A program made the translations under genes and the position numbers. From the NCBI GenBank assembly GCA_029204225.1, contig CM055100.1, forward strand, positions 24,125,106-24,189,105: a stretch of DNA of 64,000 bases, given 5' to 3'. The first letter of the stretch is position 1. Every line of letters starts with the position of its first letter. This document shows, piece by piece, positions 1 through 11,112 of the stretch. This DNA comes from Diphasiastrum complanatum. Its lineage: Eukaryota > Streptophyta > Lycopodiopsida > Lycopodiales > Lycopodiaceae. Below the pieces are notes generated by a model, which was not told the origin of the DNA, made no database searches, and saw only the letters and a program-made list of their open reading frames with translations.

Positions 1-87
1 GTTCAGAAAGAGTTACAGCAAATTATGGCAAAGGCAGAATACCTCCGTATTGTGCGCACAAACTCTGGACTTGTACCACTCCCTTAA
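1..87 (+). CDS. possible last exon of an unidentified gene (5' part outside window)
   Basis: The first frame is open from base 1 to a TAA at 85-87 and encodes 28 residues, ending in SGLVPLP. The residues are a mixed, protein-like set (charged and hydrophobic alternating), and the DNA is less AT-rich than what follows. I recognise no family. No splice acceptor can be seen because the window starts here. It could equally be a chance open stretch. Confidence 0.25.
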   Translation, partial: VQKELQQIMAKAEYLRIVRTNSGLVPLP

Positions 88-1543
88 AATGAGAAGACTG
101 TTATAATCGTTTTCATTTCTGATGCCTATGGTCTGAAAGAGGTGAAGGACCGATTGTCTCTGCCTCTGCTAGGAGCTCTCTGTCAAAGAGCAGGGTTGCA
201 GTATTTGTCATCTTTTCTCATGCTTCACACCGAATTGAAGATCAAAGTGCTGGAGCATTTACCTGCGCTTTCCTTTTCTCTCTCTCTCTCTCGCTAGACT
301 GTTGGGACTAGACTGTTGGGACTGATGGGTTAATACCTAATAAAAGCCCTAATCAGTATTTAGCTTGTAGTTATGGCTTGGTTTTGATACAGTTGCTGTG
401 TTACTTGTGAGAAGTGATTCCTATGCTTTTCCCTTCTTATGATTCTGATGATCTGTAGGAAATTGCTGATTTTGTTGTTGACTTGGTATTAGAGCCTCGG
501 TGGCAGGGAGAATCATCGTTGGCCAATAGATTCATGGCTTTAGGCTGAATAGGGATTACCAAAGCCAAATCATAGACAATAAAAAATAATCTAGACAATT
601 TCTGGACAAGCTGAGCGGTTTCTTTGCTAAAAGCGGGTTTAATAGTCTTGAAAACTACGAATCACTCATTCTTGCTTGATACTTACTGAAATTTGGTGAA
701 ATTTGAGTCAGAACAATTGTTCCCAGCTAGAGCAGGGTATCTACATAATTTCCCAGGGTGCTGGGAAGCATTATAGCTGATTTGAAGTAGCAAATATCTG
801 TTGTAAGGCACACTTTTAGAATTTTCAAGAAAAAGTGCTTCAAATCATCTTCTTTCAACAAGTCTGCTGGTAGAAATTATACATATCCCTCAGACAGGCC
901 AGCGCGACCTCATAACGTAGAAGCCCGGCTCATGGAGAGAGAAAAGAGAAAGCGTTGTGGAGCCCTAACCCTAATCACCAAAGGGAAAGAAGAGAGAGAA
1001 GCAGCCGGGCCTCGTGCAAGCCCAATTGAGCTATGCAATCTGTGAAAGAGTGTCTCGTGCCTCTAAGAATCCAGCTCGACGCACAAGATCTTTGTGGACC
1101 GCTGGATTGAGGGTTATCGAGATCAATGGCCATGATCGAGAAAAAATAAACCCTTGGATCAAAATCAACGGCCAAGAAAGAGGTGAAAGGGCCCAAAGGC
1201 TAATGAAGGCCATTCCAGCCTTCAATTTCATTGATAAAAGTTCCATGAAGTACAGATTCATTTGAAGAGTGAAATTTCTTAGCCATGAAAAAATAGTTTA
1301 AAAACTCAAAAAGCCCTTATTTTCTTGTTATAGCCTATTTTGACCGAACAAAGGGTGGTGACCTCCAAATGAAAAGCGCCTGGATTGTACCTACAAGCAC
1401 AATGTGCAAAAATGGAGTGATTACCATGAAGAAAGTGCTCAGTGGACTTCCAAAGTGATTTGCCCCTTTTAGAGAGGACTTGGTTGCAGATTTGCCACCT
1501 AAGCAACTAGGGGGGCATGGTAAGAAAATTTATCAAATCATTA
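88..1543. other. no gene seen; short repeats only
   Basis: No coding exon can be supported here. A 14-bp unit (TAGACTGTTGGGAC) is repeated head to tail at 295-308 and 309-322, just after a short CT run. Both strands stay open for about 230 bases around 1014-1265, but neither translation resembles a family, so I do not call it. Confidence 0.5.
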
Positions 1544-2479
1544 TTATGAGCTTCTGACATCACAACTGTACTCGCTTATATGAATCTTCCGTGTCGTAGG
1601 ATTCAAACACCTATGTCCTATGATTCTTTTTGTCATGGCCAAAAAATACACATTTGATGGAGTTTTGCCTCCACGTTGTTTCTCTCTTCCTTTGGCAAAT
1701 ACACATAGGCCTTGCAACATAAGATTCAAAACTTTTCAATTTTAGGCTTAACACCTGTGAACGCCTCTTCAGGAGTCACATTGGGAAATGCAAGAGTGGG
1801 GCTACAATTTTGCAAGAAGGTTGTAGTGTTACAAGCTTCATACCAATAGAAGTTTCATAGATTCATCCGCTTTCTCACACTTTCTACTATAATGCGATTT
1901 TCCTTTTTGCAACTCCATTACTATGAGGAGTATGCGCTTGTGTAAGCTGCCTCTTGATGCCATTTTCCTTGCAAAAAGCTTCAAATTCATCTCATTTGTA
2001 CTCACCCCCTCTATTTTGATCTTAGCACCATGATTCATGCATCCATCTGGTTCTCCACTAAAGCCTTAAGCTATTTGAAACAAGCCAGCACGTTTGACTC
2101 CTTCAAAAAATAGATCCATGTCTTCCTAGAATAATCATCTCTGAACATCATGAAGTGATAGGCATCACCCAATGGGTATGTTGTTGTTGATTGAGCTCGT
2201 AATGTAGATGATAGAATATCACCCACATGGTATGCGCATGTTAAATTTGTTGAGTAATGAAAGAGCATATTTAGATTGACAAATGAAAACATAATCTAAA
2301 GTTCTAAGTACTTCCATGCCCAAGATGAAGTGCAAATAGCCGAGATCTACCAGCTTGAATTCCTTGTATAGATCTTGCTTGGTTTTTTCAATCCCTTCTA
2401 TGTCATCTCCACTAAGTATGATATCATCAACATAAAGTAGCAAAAGTACAATTCCTTGTGCACTAAATCTTATGTACAA
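1544..2479 (-). mobile_element. decayed Ty1/copia pol: RT and integrase fragments in swapped order
   Basis: On the minus strand, 2479-2260 encodes a copia reverse transcriptase piece with the YVDDI catalytic motif, followed by the DLG...ILGMEV block typical of copia RT. About 2250-1544 then encodes integrase: DYSRKTWIYFLKE from the core, a frameshifted stretch corresponding to the core end, and the C-terminal block with CLNPTTRKIHIS. Several frameshifts break it. In intact copia elements integrase precedes RT, but here RT comes first in the direction of reading, so the copy is rearranged or consists of two joined fragments. No LTR is seen on either side. Confidence 0.8.
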
Positions 2480-3167
2480 GGTATCATCATACTCACTAGG
2501 ACTAAATCTAATAGAGATGAGAAAGATAATAATAAGATGTTAACGAGGATTTGAAGAAGACTCCTGCTTAATAACATTTCTGCTTCATCAAAGTGATGAT
2601 ACTTCTTGATAATGTAGATAAAGCTCATACCTAAATAGAGGTGGATGCGTTATCCTGTGAGGATGCCATAATGTATTCGCTACTATCGATTCTTCATGCA
2701 TTACCACAACAATACCTTTAAAATGAGTTCATATCATTGAAGCTATAACCAGAAATATGAGACATTTGCAAACCACTATTCATCATGAACCAATGCCAAT
2801 GCTATCTATCATCGTAGTATGATAGGAAAATGTTGGGCACATAGTGGGTCCCGCCACTACAGTACTACTGGCTAAGCTTAGGCCCTCCCAAAGTACATTG
2901 TACAGGTAGAGTAATAAGTGCGAGGCAAATGTTCACAGATTCTCACAGACTCGAACAGTTCCTGAGAGGTATACACCTCAATCTTTCTAGACTTCATCCA
3001 AAGATCCAAAGACTCTAGCCGAAGCTATTAACTCAGGATGCTGTGAAGTGGCAAGAAGTTATTGAAAGCAAAGTACAACTCACAAAAGTTCTTTCCAAGA
3101 TCAAGCACCAAAAGTTCTTCAACATGCTGAACCTGTCGAAGACATTCAAGGCACCAACCATGACCTT
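2480..3167. other. non-coding; probable 3' internal part of a plus-strand LTR element
   Basis: No long frame is open. The end of the stretch runs into a purine tract and an LTR start at 3168-3177, so at least its last part is probably retroelement internal sequence on the plus strand. Nothing else is recognised. Confidence 0.35.
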
Positions 3168-4090
3168 AAGGGAGACTGTTGGAAATTAAACTCACAATTT
3201 TCTTCTTATTTCTATTTCAAGATTCTTCCTACACATTTTTTTATCAATGATCTAGAGTCAGATGCAACCTCTTTTGGGTTCTATGTCTACTCATCTGATA
3301 CCTGCTGGAATCATAAAGTTTCCTATTTTGTTATTCTGCAAAATTACTCTCATTTTGTGGCAGAAACAATGTCTGGTAAAATGCACGGGGTTCTGCAAGC
3401 AGTTCGACAACCTACAATTTCTACACAGAATCAAATCGAATCAGCCAATCTATTTGAAAGTCACCCTATTTGAAAGTCGACTTCATCAACTTTTTGGCTA
3501 ACCTACATCAAAGGGTATCCATTCTCATCTAATTCTACATTTGAATGTCAAAGCATCATGAAGAACATCGAAGGCCTGATCGCCCACGATTTCTTCAACA
3601 ATCAACTCATTTGACACCGAAGTCTTCGAAGTCTCCGACAACTTCGTTCATCAACCGAAGTGTCTGACTTCTTCGCCAACTTCGTTCATCAACCGAAGTG
3701 TCCGACTTGTTCCATCATGCGAAGAGTTCGAAGTATCAGACTTCTACAACAACTTCGCTCATCAACCGGAGTGTCCGACTTCTTCGACAACTTCAAGAAA
3801 GTCACTATTTCTCGACAACAACTTTTTTTCAACCATTTCAAATAAGTAAACTTTTTGTCGACTTTTTCGACTTGTTCACCTTCGGCTTTTTCGCGAAAAA
3901 TGTGAAGTGAGAGAAAAATACAAAGGTTATCTATTTCAACGAGAAACGTCTCCAGCCACTCCCCGAAATATGTGAAGTGAGAAAATACGCGACGTTCCCA
4001 TCTCGTAGCCCTTCAACGACCACTCTTTGATGAGCGGAGGTATACTTTATTTTAATCAATTTTGTACATTTATTTTGTAGAAGTGTTTTA
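3168..4090 (+). mobile_element. probable 3' LTR with polypurine tract
   Basis: A purine-rich tract (AAGGGAGAC, 3168-3176) is followed at once by TGTTGGAAATT, the usual layout of polypurine tract and 3' LTR start in copia elements. The LTR body carries a CTTCG-rich minisatellite (3642-3790) and a TTTTTCGC-rich stretch near 3880-3900 that recurs in other LTR-like stretches of this window (near 6550, 24310 and 49700). The right end is not certain; 4090 is an estimate. Confidence 0.45.
3642..3795 (+). repeat. CTTCG-rich minisatellite, unit about 38 bp
   Basis: Units starting CTTCGTTCATCAACCGAAGT lie at 3642 and 3680, and a related unit at 3753. The 73-bp gap between the second and third fits one degenerate unit between them. 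It lies inside the presumed LTR. Confidence 0.7.
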
Positions 4091-4159
4091 GCATTATGTG
4101 ATATGGAAGGCTGTTACATGGCTACACCTGTCAATTAACAAAATCAAACCCTATTATGC

Positions 4160-4600
4160 ATGATGGCACAATCAAATGAACAAATGATATTATTTGTCAG
4201 ATGCGTTAGTTTATGGTTTGATGGTGGTAGTAGAATGCAAGGAACCATTGGAGTGGTTCTGAAAGATGACCACGACTTACTGATAGCGCATTTGGGTGTC
4301 TACGGTAAACACTATACCTATAACTCAGCGGAGGCTAAGGCTCTAATAGTTGGATTGATGATAGTTGGATAAAAGTAGGTAACTCACTTATTAATGTTCG
4401 ACGATTCTGCATTGATCTGTAACTTGTCAACCCGCCTGTGGACTGTTAGGAATAACATCCTGACAGTTTATGTCAAAGAAGTACACACTTTGATGAAATA
4501 GTTCACTTATGTAACAGTATCTCATATACGACGACAATAGAATAGTGAAGCGGATTGGTTGGCTGACCAAGCTTTTGACCATGATGTATTTTACAATTGT
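4160..4600 (+). pseudogene. retroelement RNase H domain (RVT_3-like), decayed
   Basis: From 4160 a 70-residue frame encodes LWFDGGSRMQGTIGVVLKDD, then a YNSAEAKALIVGL block. These match the first two acidic blocks of the plant RNase H fold (RVT_3 type, cellular or retroelement derived). After a stop at 4372 the similarity continues, broken by stops and frameshifts, to about 4590, where a SEADWLADQAF block (third acidic block) can be read. It is probably the RNase H of a gypsy or LINE-type element. No complete gene surrounds it. Confidence 0.7.
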
Positions 4601-4899
4601 GACCGGTACTAACAGATGCTGAGTTTTATGCAAATAATCAAGATGCATGGAGAACATTGAAATCTTATCTGCATTTTGGTGTGAGATCGCTGAAAGTAGC
4701 TATCCAAATATTGAGCTACTTGAATCCCAGAGCCATTATGAAAGTAGTTCAAGTTGTGAAGAACTATCAAAAGCTTATCCCATCAGTTGGGCCATTGGAG
4801 AAAAGTCTGTTCTGGATGGGGGTTTGAAAGGTCAGAGTAAAGGACTCCATCACCTAATGGATAAAACATTTGGCAAGCGTAACCAATGAAGAAACAATT

Positions 4900-5705
4900 T
4901 GTTTCGAGCCACAAAGCTTTGCTAGCTTTAGTGCTCGAGTCTGCAAAAATGCAAGGGAGCTGCCTGGACGCGAAGACCAGGGATTCGAGTACTGACGACC
5001 CAAAGATGACGGTCAAATGTTTGTTGACTGGAGGATACCCGAACACGAAGAACAAATGTTCGTGGACCCAGAAAAGCTCAATGGCAAGGACGAAAGACGA
5101 AGAAGACATGAAGATCGAAAGGTGGCGGATCTTCACGCTTCAAAGTACAAGAATGACGTCACCCTCCGCAGACAATCTGGATACCATTAGGACATGCTTA
5201 ATCAGCAGTTCTTGTAATCTCAGATCAGATTAAACCTTCTTCTCTCTATCTATATAAACAGATCAAACATCAGGTTGAACATCAACTTGGTTGAATGCCA
5301 AAGTGAGCTAAGCACAGTGTTGCTAGCCGATGTTTAGAAGTCCGCTAGTAAGCGAGACGAATATATACAGTTTGTGAGAGAGAGAGTGCCTCTCACACTG
5401 ACGCACTATGTGGGTTTGTCACAACAGCGCTCAAGAAATTCACTAATAATGTTGTAGATGTTGTAGATGATTTTCATATCTTAGATGTTATTGAATGTCA
5501 TATTGTCAGATTGATATATGTTTCGTTATCAGCTGTTTACTATTCCTTCCGCACACTGGTTTCATCGAATGCTAAAACAAGTTACAACATAGGTCGGCAG
5601 TGCTTGTCCATGATATGGAGGATTGTAGATCTGTTGTAGTTGGCAATAGACCAGCAAAGATAATCGAACTCACATCCAGGCTTATTACAACCTCTTTTTT
5701 CATCA
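4900..5705 (+). mobile_element. copia LTR (family A), 3' end at the primer binding site
   Basis: The right end is fixed by a tRNA-iMet type primer binding site at 5707-5719. A TATA-like TATATAAA lies near 5250. The stretch around 5340-5415 (GCTAGTAAGCGAGACGA, a GA-rich run, then GACGCACTATGTGGGTTTG) has a clear relative on the minus strand near 36640-36710, so both are LTRs of one family. The left end is not defined. A 115-residue open frame inside (4886-5233) is not a recognised protein and I treat it as chance. Confidence 0.6.
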
Positions 5706-5706
5706 G

Positions 5707-5719
5707 TGGTATCAGAGCG
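5707..5719 (+). promoter_or_regulatory. primer binding site, tRNA-iMet type
   Basis: TGGTATCAGAGCG is complementary to the 3' end of plant initiator methionine tRNA. It follows the LTR end (TTCATCA) with one base between. Reverse transcription of a copia element would start here, but the internal region is cut off soon after by a second LTR-like start at 5757. Confidence 0.85.
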
Positions 5720-5756
5720 TTTAACGTTCTAGATATTAGATTTTGTCATCAACCAA

Positions 5757-6860
5757 TGTTGGATTATTCCCTTTGTTAAACAATTGTAAATCATAAATAA
5801 AATAACACCCATCTAGAAACAGAACGTGGCTGAGAGCCCTTTAGCCTTTGCCCATACTTGGTTTCTATCATCACTTTTTGTTTTTCTATAACTGTGAATA
5901 GAACTGGCTTTTATGCTGCTGAAAAATTGTAAATTTTTTTGCTTATAGATATGTTACAAAAGTTTCTTTTCTGACACAACAAAACACAGCTTGTTTTAAG
6001 ACTTTCACAAACGAGAAACTTCTATGCTATACTCGTGCAAAATTTAAACATACCAACCATCAAGTCGACTAGATTTGAAGCAAACACAAGAAGTACCAAA
6101 CAAGAGCAAGAACAACATTCAATCCCCTCTATTCCAAAAACATTTCAATTGCTTTGCCTACACAAGTACCCATCATATTTAGTATTTTGAAGGCTAAAAA
6201 TTTCCAGCATTAAAAAAGGCTATAAATTTGCCTATTGTCAAAAGGCTACAATAAAAGTGTTGGATTATTCTCCTTTTAACTACTCGACTAATCGGTTTAA
6301 TCTTCATCCATTGTTTATCCAGTTCTGCGGATTTTCCCGTGTTCTTTTACAGTCTGCAGATTTACAAGTATTTCTACACAATCTGCAGAAATACACGGAG
6401 TTTGACTACAGTGTCGCTTTCGCATTTTCTCTCACTTCGCATTTTTTGCCTGTCAGGATTTGCGAGTAAATATGCAGTGTTGCATTTTTTGCTTTTTCCA
6501 AAGAGTCTGAAATGTTAAGGAAATGACTCTAGCAAAGCGTGTGGCAGCCCTAAATGAGTTTTAAAGACACTATCACCTTTTTCGCATTTTCCGTGAAAAA
6601 CCCTATCGCTTTTTCGCGACAATGTCGCCTATGGCTGTTTTAGTTCATTGCTGCAGAGCTACAGTTTTGGTTCATTTATGCAGACAGACTGTTTACAGCC
6701 AATTTCACCACTTATCAGCAATCAAGGACAAGGAACCGGATGGATGCCAACGGAGATCAGCCAACTAGCAATCGCAATTGACGACCTAATTTCTTAGTAC
6801 AAATAGCTGTTCATATTCATAAGTTTTCATGATCAAAAGTAATCATCAAGTTATCAGAAG
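5757..6860 (+). mobile_element. LTR fragments of a TGTTGGATTATTC family (family B)
   Basis: TGTTGGATTATTCC starts at 5757 and TGTTGGATTATTCTCC at 6258. The second copy parallels the LTR at 16847-17756: cagttctgcgg-type text after about 60 bases, then GGATGGATGCCAACG and CCAACTAGCAATCGC, then a TTAGTACAAATAG stretch near the TATA position. The first copy looks truncated at about 6257. No internal region follows. Confidence 0.55.
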
Positions 6861-6876
6861 AAGCATTTGAATAGTT

Positions 6877-6879
<3 letters not shown>

Positions 6880-6969
<90 letters not shown>
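6880..6969. repeat. (CT)n microsatellite, about 90 bp
   Basis: Uninterrupted CT dinucleotides. It follows the family B LTR fragment directly. Confidence 0.98.
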
Positions 6970-6972
<3 letters not shown>

Positions 6973-7997
6973 GGAGAATATGTGCACTTTTTTTTATGAC
7001 CTTCATTTGGCTGAGGGAAATGTCAAATATAAGAGGTAACTGTGAGATTCATGGCTACATGGTGTTACAACTGTCATAGATCTTTGATAGCTTTGAAGGC
7101 TGTCACACACCCCATACAAGTGACGACGCATCGTGACCACCAATCTGTAGGGTCACTACCAACCCACCCCCATGCACTGGTGTTACTGACATCGTCATGC
7201 CCGATTAAGCCTCCAACAATAATTGGCGTCTCATACCACCAGCCATCACCTTCGGCTCTCCCTAGCATACATCTCTTGGCCTGGAGATACATCTTGGCTA
7301 CTGCACGTGGTCTCCATCCACCAACTCCCGAGTAGACTGAGTGAATGGCAAAGGGATACCCCACCTTTATTTAGACATAGTACAAGTAGGTCCCATCAAG
7401 CATGGTCCCGCCGCCGACATGTGACCACCTAGGATGGTGACACATGGCACCCAAACATGTCTATAACACCATATCTGCTTCTTACCCCTTGCAAGGGCCA
7501 TCACTTAAGAGTGTACCGTTATGGTACATAACACATGGTAAGCTTCACACATACATTATATATTCTTTGAAAATCAAGAATTAAATCATTCCAAAGGATG
7601 GACCCAATAAAGACATTGTTAGAGCTTCATAGTACGTGAGATTCATCGAGCCACATAGGTTCCATGGGTCAAAGAACCACGTATCATGGATAATTTTCCA
7701 TTTACCAATAATTTATGTGTACATATTTATAGTCTTTAACACGAGATACTAACAAACAAATTGATCTTTGAGATCACAACAAGCTTTGCCTCAAAGTGAA
7801 AGAACAATTTAGATGTTGAATGATTCAAAGAAATATTTCAACTTCAAATGTTTTAAAAAACAACTTTCGAAATTCTCAATCTCTTTGGATGACTATGATG
7901 GGTCAAGTCACACATCAACTTAGTCAAACAATTATATAAAAGTTGTGTAAGATGATACCAAATGTAGCAAAGGAATCCTATGGAGTCCAACTATAGA
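6970..7997. other. no gene seen
   Basis: The stretch 7042-7440 is richer in GC than its surroundings and is open in several frames on both strands (up to 97 residues), but no translation resembles a known protein. This is common in LTR-like DNA. The rest is AT-rich and closed in all frames. Confidence 0.4.
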
Positions 7998-8075
7998 GTC
8001 TTAGACCATCAATTTCATCATGCATGGCATAGACCAAATGCTATGCCATGCATGATGAAATTGATGGTCTAAGAC
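7998..8075. repeat. perfect 35-bp inverted repeat with 8-nt spacer
   Basis: The left arm 7998-8032 begins GTCTTAGACC and ends GGCATAG. The right arm 8041-8075 is its exact reverse complement. The spacer is ACCAAATG (8033-8040). A transcript of either strand would fold into a perfect 35-bp stem. It could be a foldback element end, a young hairpin RNA locus or a palindromic duplication. No LTR or gene is attached. Confidence 0.95.
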
Positions 8076-9578
8076 AAATGCAAAAACATATGTGCACATT
8101 AGTTTTCATACATTTGTACAATCAGCACTTGATGCATATCTCCATTAGTACATTAGTACGAAGAAAATTTAATGGAGCCACAGAAAGGCCTAAGACAACA
8201 GAGTTGAAGAAGCATAAAAAAATAGCATGTGAATCACCATACATCATATTTGTTCCTTATTCTACTATTCCTAAGATAACATATGGTGGCAAGCTATATG
8301 CTATTTTTCTTGTTAGCATTCTTTTGGTAGAAGCCTGATTTATAATAACAATATTTATGAGCGTGAATTTTGACATTAAAACTTAGTTGTGACATCATTC
8401 AAATGTGTGGTCTCCAACATGAAACTAAAATGTGACGTCATTCAAATGTGTGAATGTGCGCTCTCCAACATGAAACTGCACAATGCAAACTTGTAAAGTT
8501 TAGATGTCTGTTACAAATGGTAAAATGTAGCACATTTATGACAAAAAGTTGATCGAAGAGTCAACCCTAAGTACTTACATTCTACTATGACACATAATGA
8601 TGGTATACCATAAAATGAACATTTGAAAAAGTGAAATAAAGTACCAAGTTTGCAACACTATCTTAGGTAAAGGATATGTTATTTATCATCCTTTAAACTT
8701 GTATCTTAATGAATGTTTAAAACTAAAAAGAAACACCATTCTAGAAAACAATAGAAAATGAAAAGCCTCATGGCACAATTTCTAGCTAAATTTCATTTTC
8801 AATTTGTACTTTCATCTAAAAAAATTGACCTTTGCTAAAAAATATACATGGATTGAAGGGACCTTTAAAACTTTGTGTACCACAATAGCTTTCTAGAAAT
8901 AATTACTACAATTGAGTGGTAGATTTTATTTTGCTATGTGGCATATGTCAATACGAAGTTAGTTGTGAATCATTTTTTCAAAAAAATGTAATAGACTCAA
9001 ATTTTCAGAGGAATCAACCCCCACTTTGCTAAAAAGTCTTGAGACAAGGAATTTATGATAGACATGATTACACCAAAAATCCTAATATATAGTTTTAACT
9101 TTCAAATTCCAAAAGTCCATATCTTACATTCGACTATATATGCACAATCATAATCCCACAAGCTTACTTTCATATGAAATGAGATGCTCTTTCATTGAAA
9201 TCAAAATCTAATCACTATCTTAAAAAAGCTTACAAAATCGAAGATTAGGTTTTTTCCCCATGGATGAGAGTTTTACCCATTTGTTGGATGGACCTAGGCG
9301 TGAATCTTGATATAGACGTAACAACCTATTGATTTTTTTGTAGTGTATTTTTGTGAAACCTTAAAAGCCACAATATCACACCTGCATTTATTATTTCAAG
9401 ATTTGGAGAAGTAATAAATGTGCAATGCATCATTACTATTTTTAGACACAACCAAAAGTGCATTACACTTTGTAAGGTACTTTTAAAAAGTATGTTTTAA
9501 AAACTTGAAATCATAAACTTTCTATTTTTAATAAATCACGGGCTATTTTTAGCCAAAAAAAGAAAAAAAAATCAGCAA
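8076..9578. other. AT-rich, no gene; one short tandem duplication
   Basis: A frame on the plus strand stays open for 96 residues from 8048 across the right arm of the inverted repeat, without similarity to a family. A unit of about 43 bp (TGTGACATCATTCAAATGTG then CTCCAACATGAAACT) is duplicated at 8388-8427 and 8431-8477. Otherwise nothing is recognised. Confidence 0.5.
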
Positions 9579-9760
9579 TTGTCACGGCAGGGGAAGCCCC
9601 CAGCCTGGGGGCCTTCCATGTCTGGGATGCGCCTCAAGCTGCCGCCCTCGAATGCCTCCAGGCGCAAAAGGCCCCTGGATAGGGGCCTTACCCTATACAT
9701 ATATATAGGAGCCCGTGTCAAAATTGGCGAAATTGCAAATTGCAAAACAAAACAACGTGA
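9579..9760 (+). promoter_or_regulatory. GC-rich block with two hairpins and a TATA box (LTR-like promoter)
   Basis: After more than a kilobase of AT-rich DNA the sequence turns sharply GC-rich at TGTCACGGCAGGGG (9579). GCCCCCAG and CTGGGGGC form a hairpin at 9596-9612. AAGGCCCCT and AGGGGCCTT form a second at 9668-9689. TATACATATATATAGG follows at about 9693. The TG start, GC-rich upstream part and TATA box fit the U3 region of a gypsy-type LTR, but I find no matching second LTR, primer site or pol. Confidence 0.35.
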
Positions 9761-9901
9761 TCTTAAAGTTCGCAAGAAGCTTTGTCGAATATGTTGCCAA
9801 ACAAGTGTACGCTCAAAATCAAAAAGACATTTCCTCATTCCGAAAGGGGGTTAAAAAAGGTTACAATATAGAGCGATTCAAAAAGATATTAGTTCACATA
9901 T

Positions 9902-10305
9902 CATGAGTAAAAAATATGAAAAGATCCTCATTACTCTACTCACCAAGCAACCTTTTGCCTTTTCATCACAATAGCTTACCACTTCGTGACAAAGCTTAGA
10001 AAAAGGCAAGTTCTCGAGGTGCATGAGTGAAAAATATGAGAAGATTTTCATTACTCAACTTGCCAAGCTTTTTGCCTATCATCACAATAGCTTACCACTT
10101 TGCAACAAAGCTTAGAAAAAGGCAAGTTCTCTAAGCATGAGTGAAAAATATGAAAACATCTTCATTACTCAACTTTCCTACCAAGCTTTTTGCACATCAT
10201 CACATCACAATAGGTTACCCTTCGCGACAAAGCTTAGAAAAAGGCAAGTTCAAGAAGCATGAGTGAAAAACATGAAAACATCTTCATCACTCAATTCAAC
10301 AACCC
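9902..10305. repeat. tandem repeat, unit 114-122 bp, about 3.4 copies
   Basis: Units begin CATGAGTGAAAAATATGA at 9902, 10022, 10136 and 10258. Each holds ATCACAATAGCTTACC and ACAAAGCTTAGAAAAAGGCA. The last unit is partial. Copies differ by a few substitutions and small indels, so the array is not very young. Confidence 0.95.
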
Positions 10306-11112
10306 ATGCATTAGACATTTCAGGGTGAAACTGGAACTGTTGCATATACTACTAGAAAAAAACTGCTCATGATTTCTATGAAAGGATCTTCCCCATTAGT
10401 GGTAACTAAAGTACGGTGTTCTTACAGAAAGCATGAAAGGTACTGAACATGAAAGATATTGTACTTACATTTTGTAGCTGAAAATACATTTCACTCAAAC
10501 ATAATGTCTTTCTTAGCTTGTTGATCAAGAGCTGGTAGCTTTGCATCTTGAATCTTGAGCAAGCTGAAGTCTGAAGCTCATAAATTATGCTAAGAAACTT
10601 TGGAATGCAATAAAAACTGGTTGCCTTTTATGTTTGCTATTTTTGTACACATCCAAACCCTAGTTTTATGCAGGTTGGGATGAGCAAGTTCAAATAGTCG
10701 AAAAACCAGATTGGAATTCTGAAATAGGAAAGAAATGGACAGAGAGCAAGTACATGATCACTTTCATTCTTTTTTTTCTGCTTCTGTTGGACAGAGTGAC
10801 AGAAACCATGCATACGTCAATGAAAATCGTGGTACAGATCTCGCTACAGACAACGTTTATTATGTCCGTTGATGTCAATGTTTCTTGCAAGGCAATTCAC
10901 TTCCTTGTAATGTTACACATTTTCCAACAGCAGCTACTCACATCAGTTTCTGCATGTCCTTTTACGACCATGCTTTTTCATGCTTCCTTAGTCAATCAGG
11001 TCACGCAGATCTTGTCAAACTCTGTAGTCGAATAGTTGCACAATAGTTGTGATAAAGCTCATATTTATGTGCATTTGGCTTCTGTGGACTCAAATAAATA
11101 CTCGTCAGAAGC
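10306..11112. other. no coding exon seen; 3' flank of the ynfA-like gene
   Basis: A plus-strand frame of 93 residues (10754-11035) is open but resembles nothing. The part nearest 11112 is the likely 3' untranslated region of the minus-strand gene at 11113-11460. Confidence 0.4.

Noticed and set aside
960-980. CCCTAACCCTAA as possible telomere repeat
   Set aside because: Only two units; a common word in plant leaders.
4886-5233. 115-residue plus-strand frame and overlapping 117-residue minus-strand frame
   Set aside because: Both lie in the LTR ending at 5705. No family resemblance, and the two mutually overlap.
7042-7440. Frames of about 96 residues on both strands
   Set aside because: Open on both strands because of GC-richer, stop-poor sequence. 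No motif on either strand.
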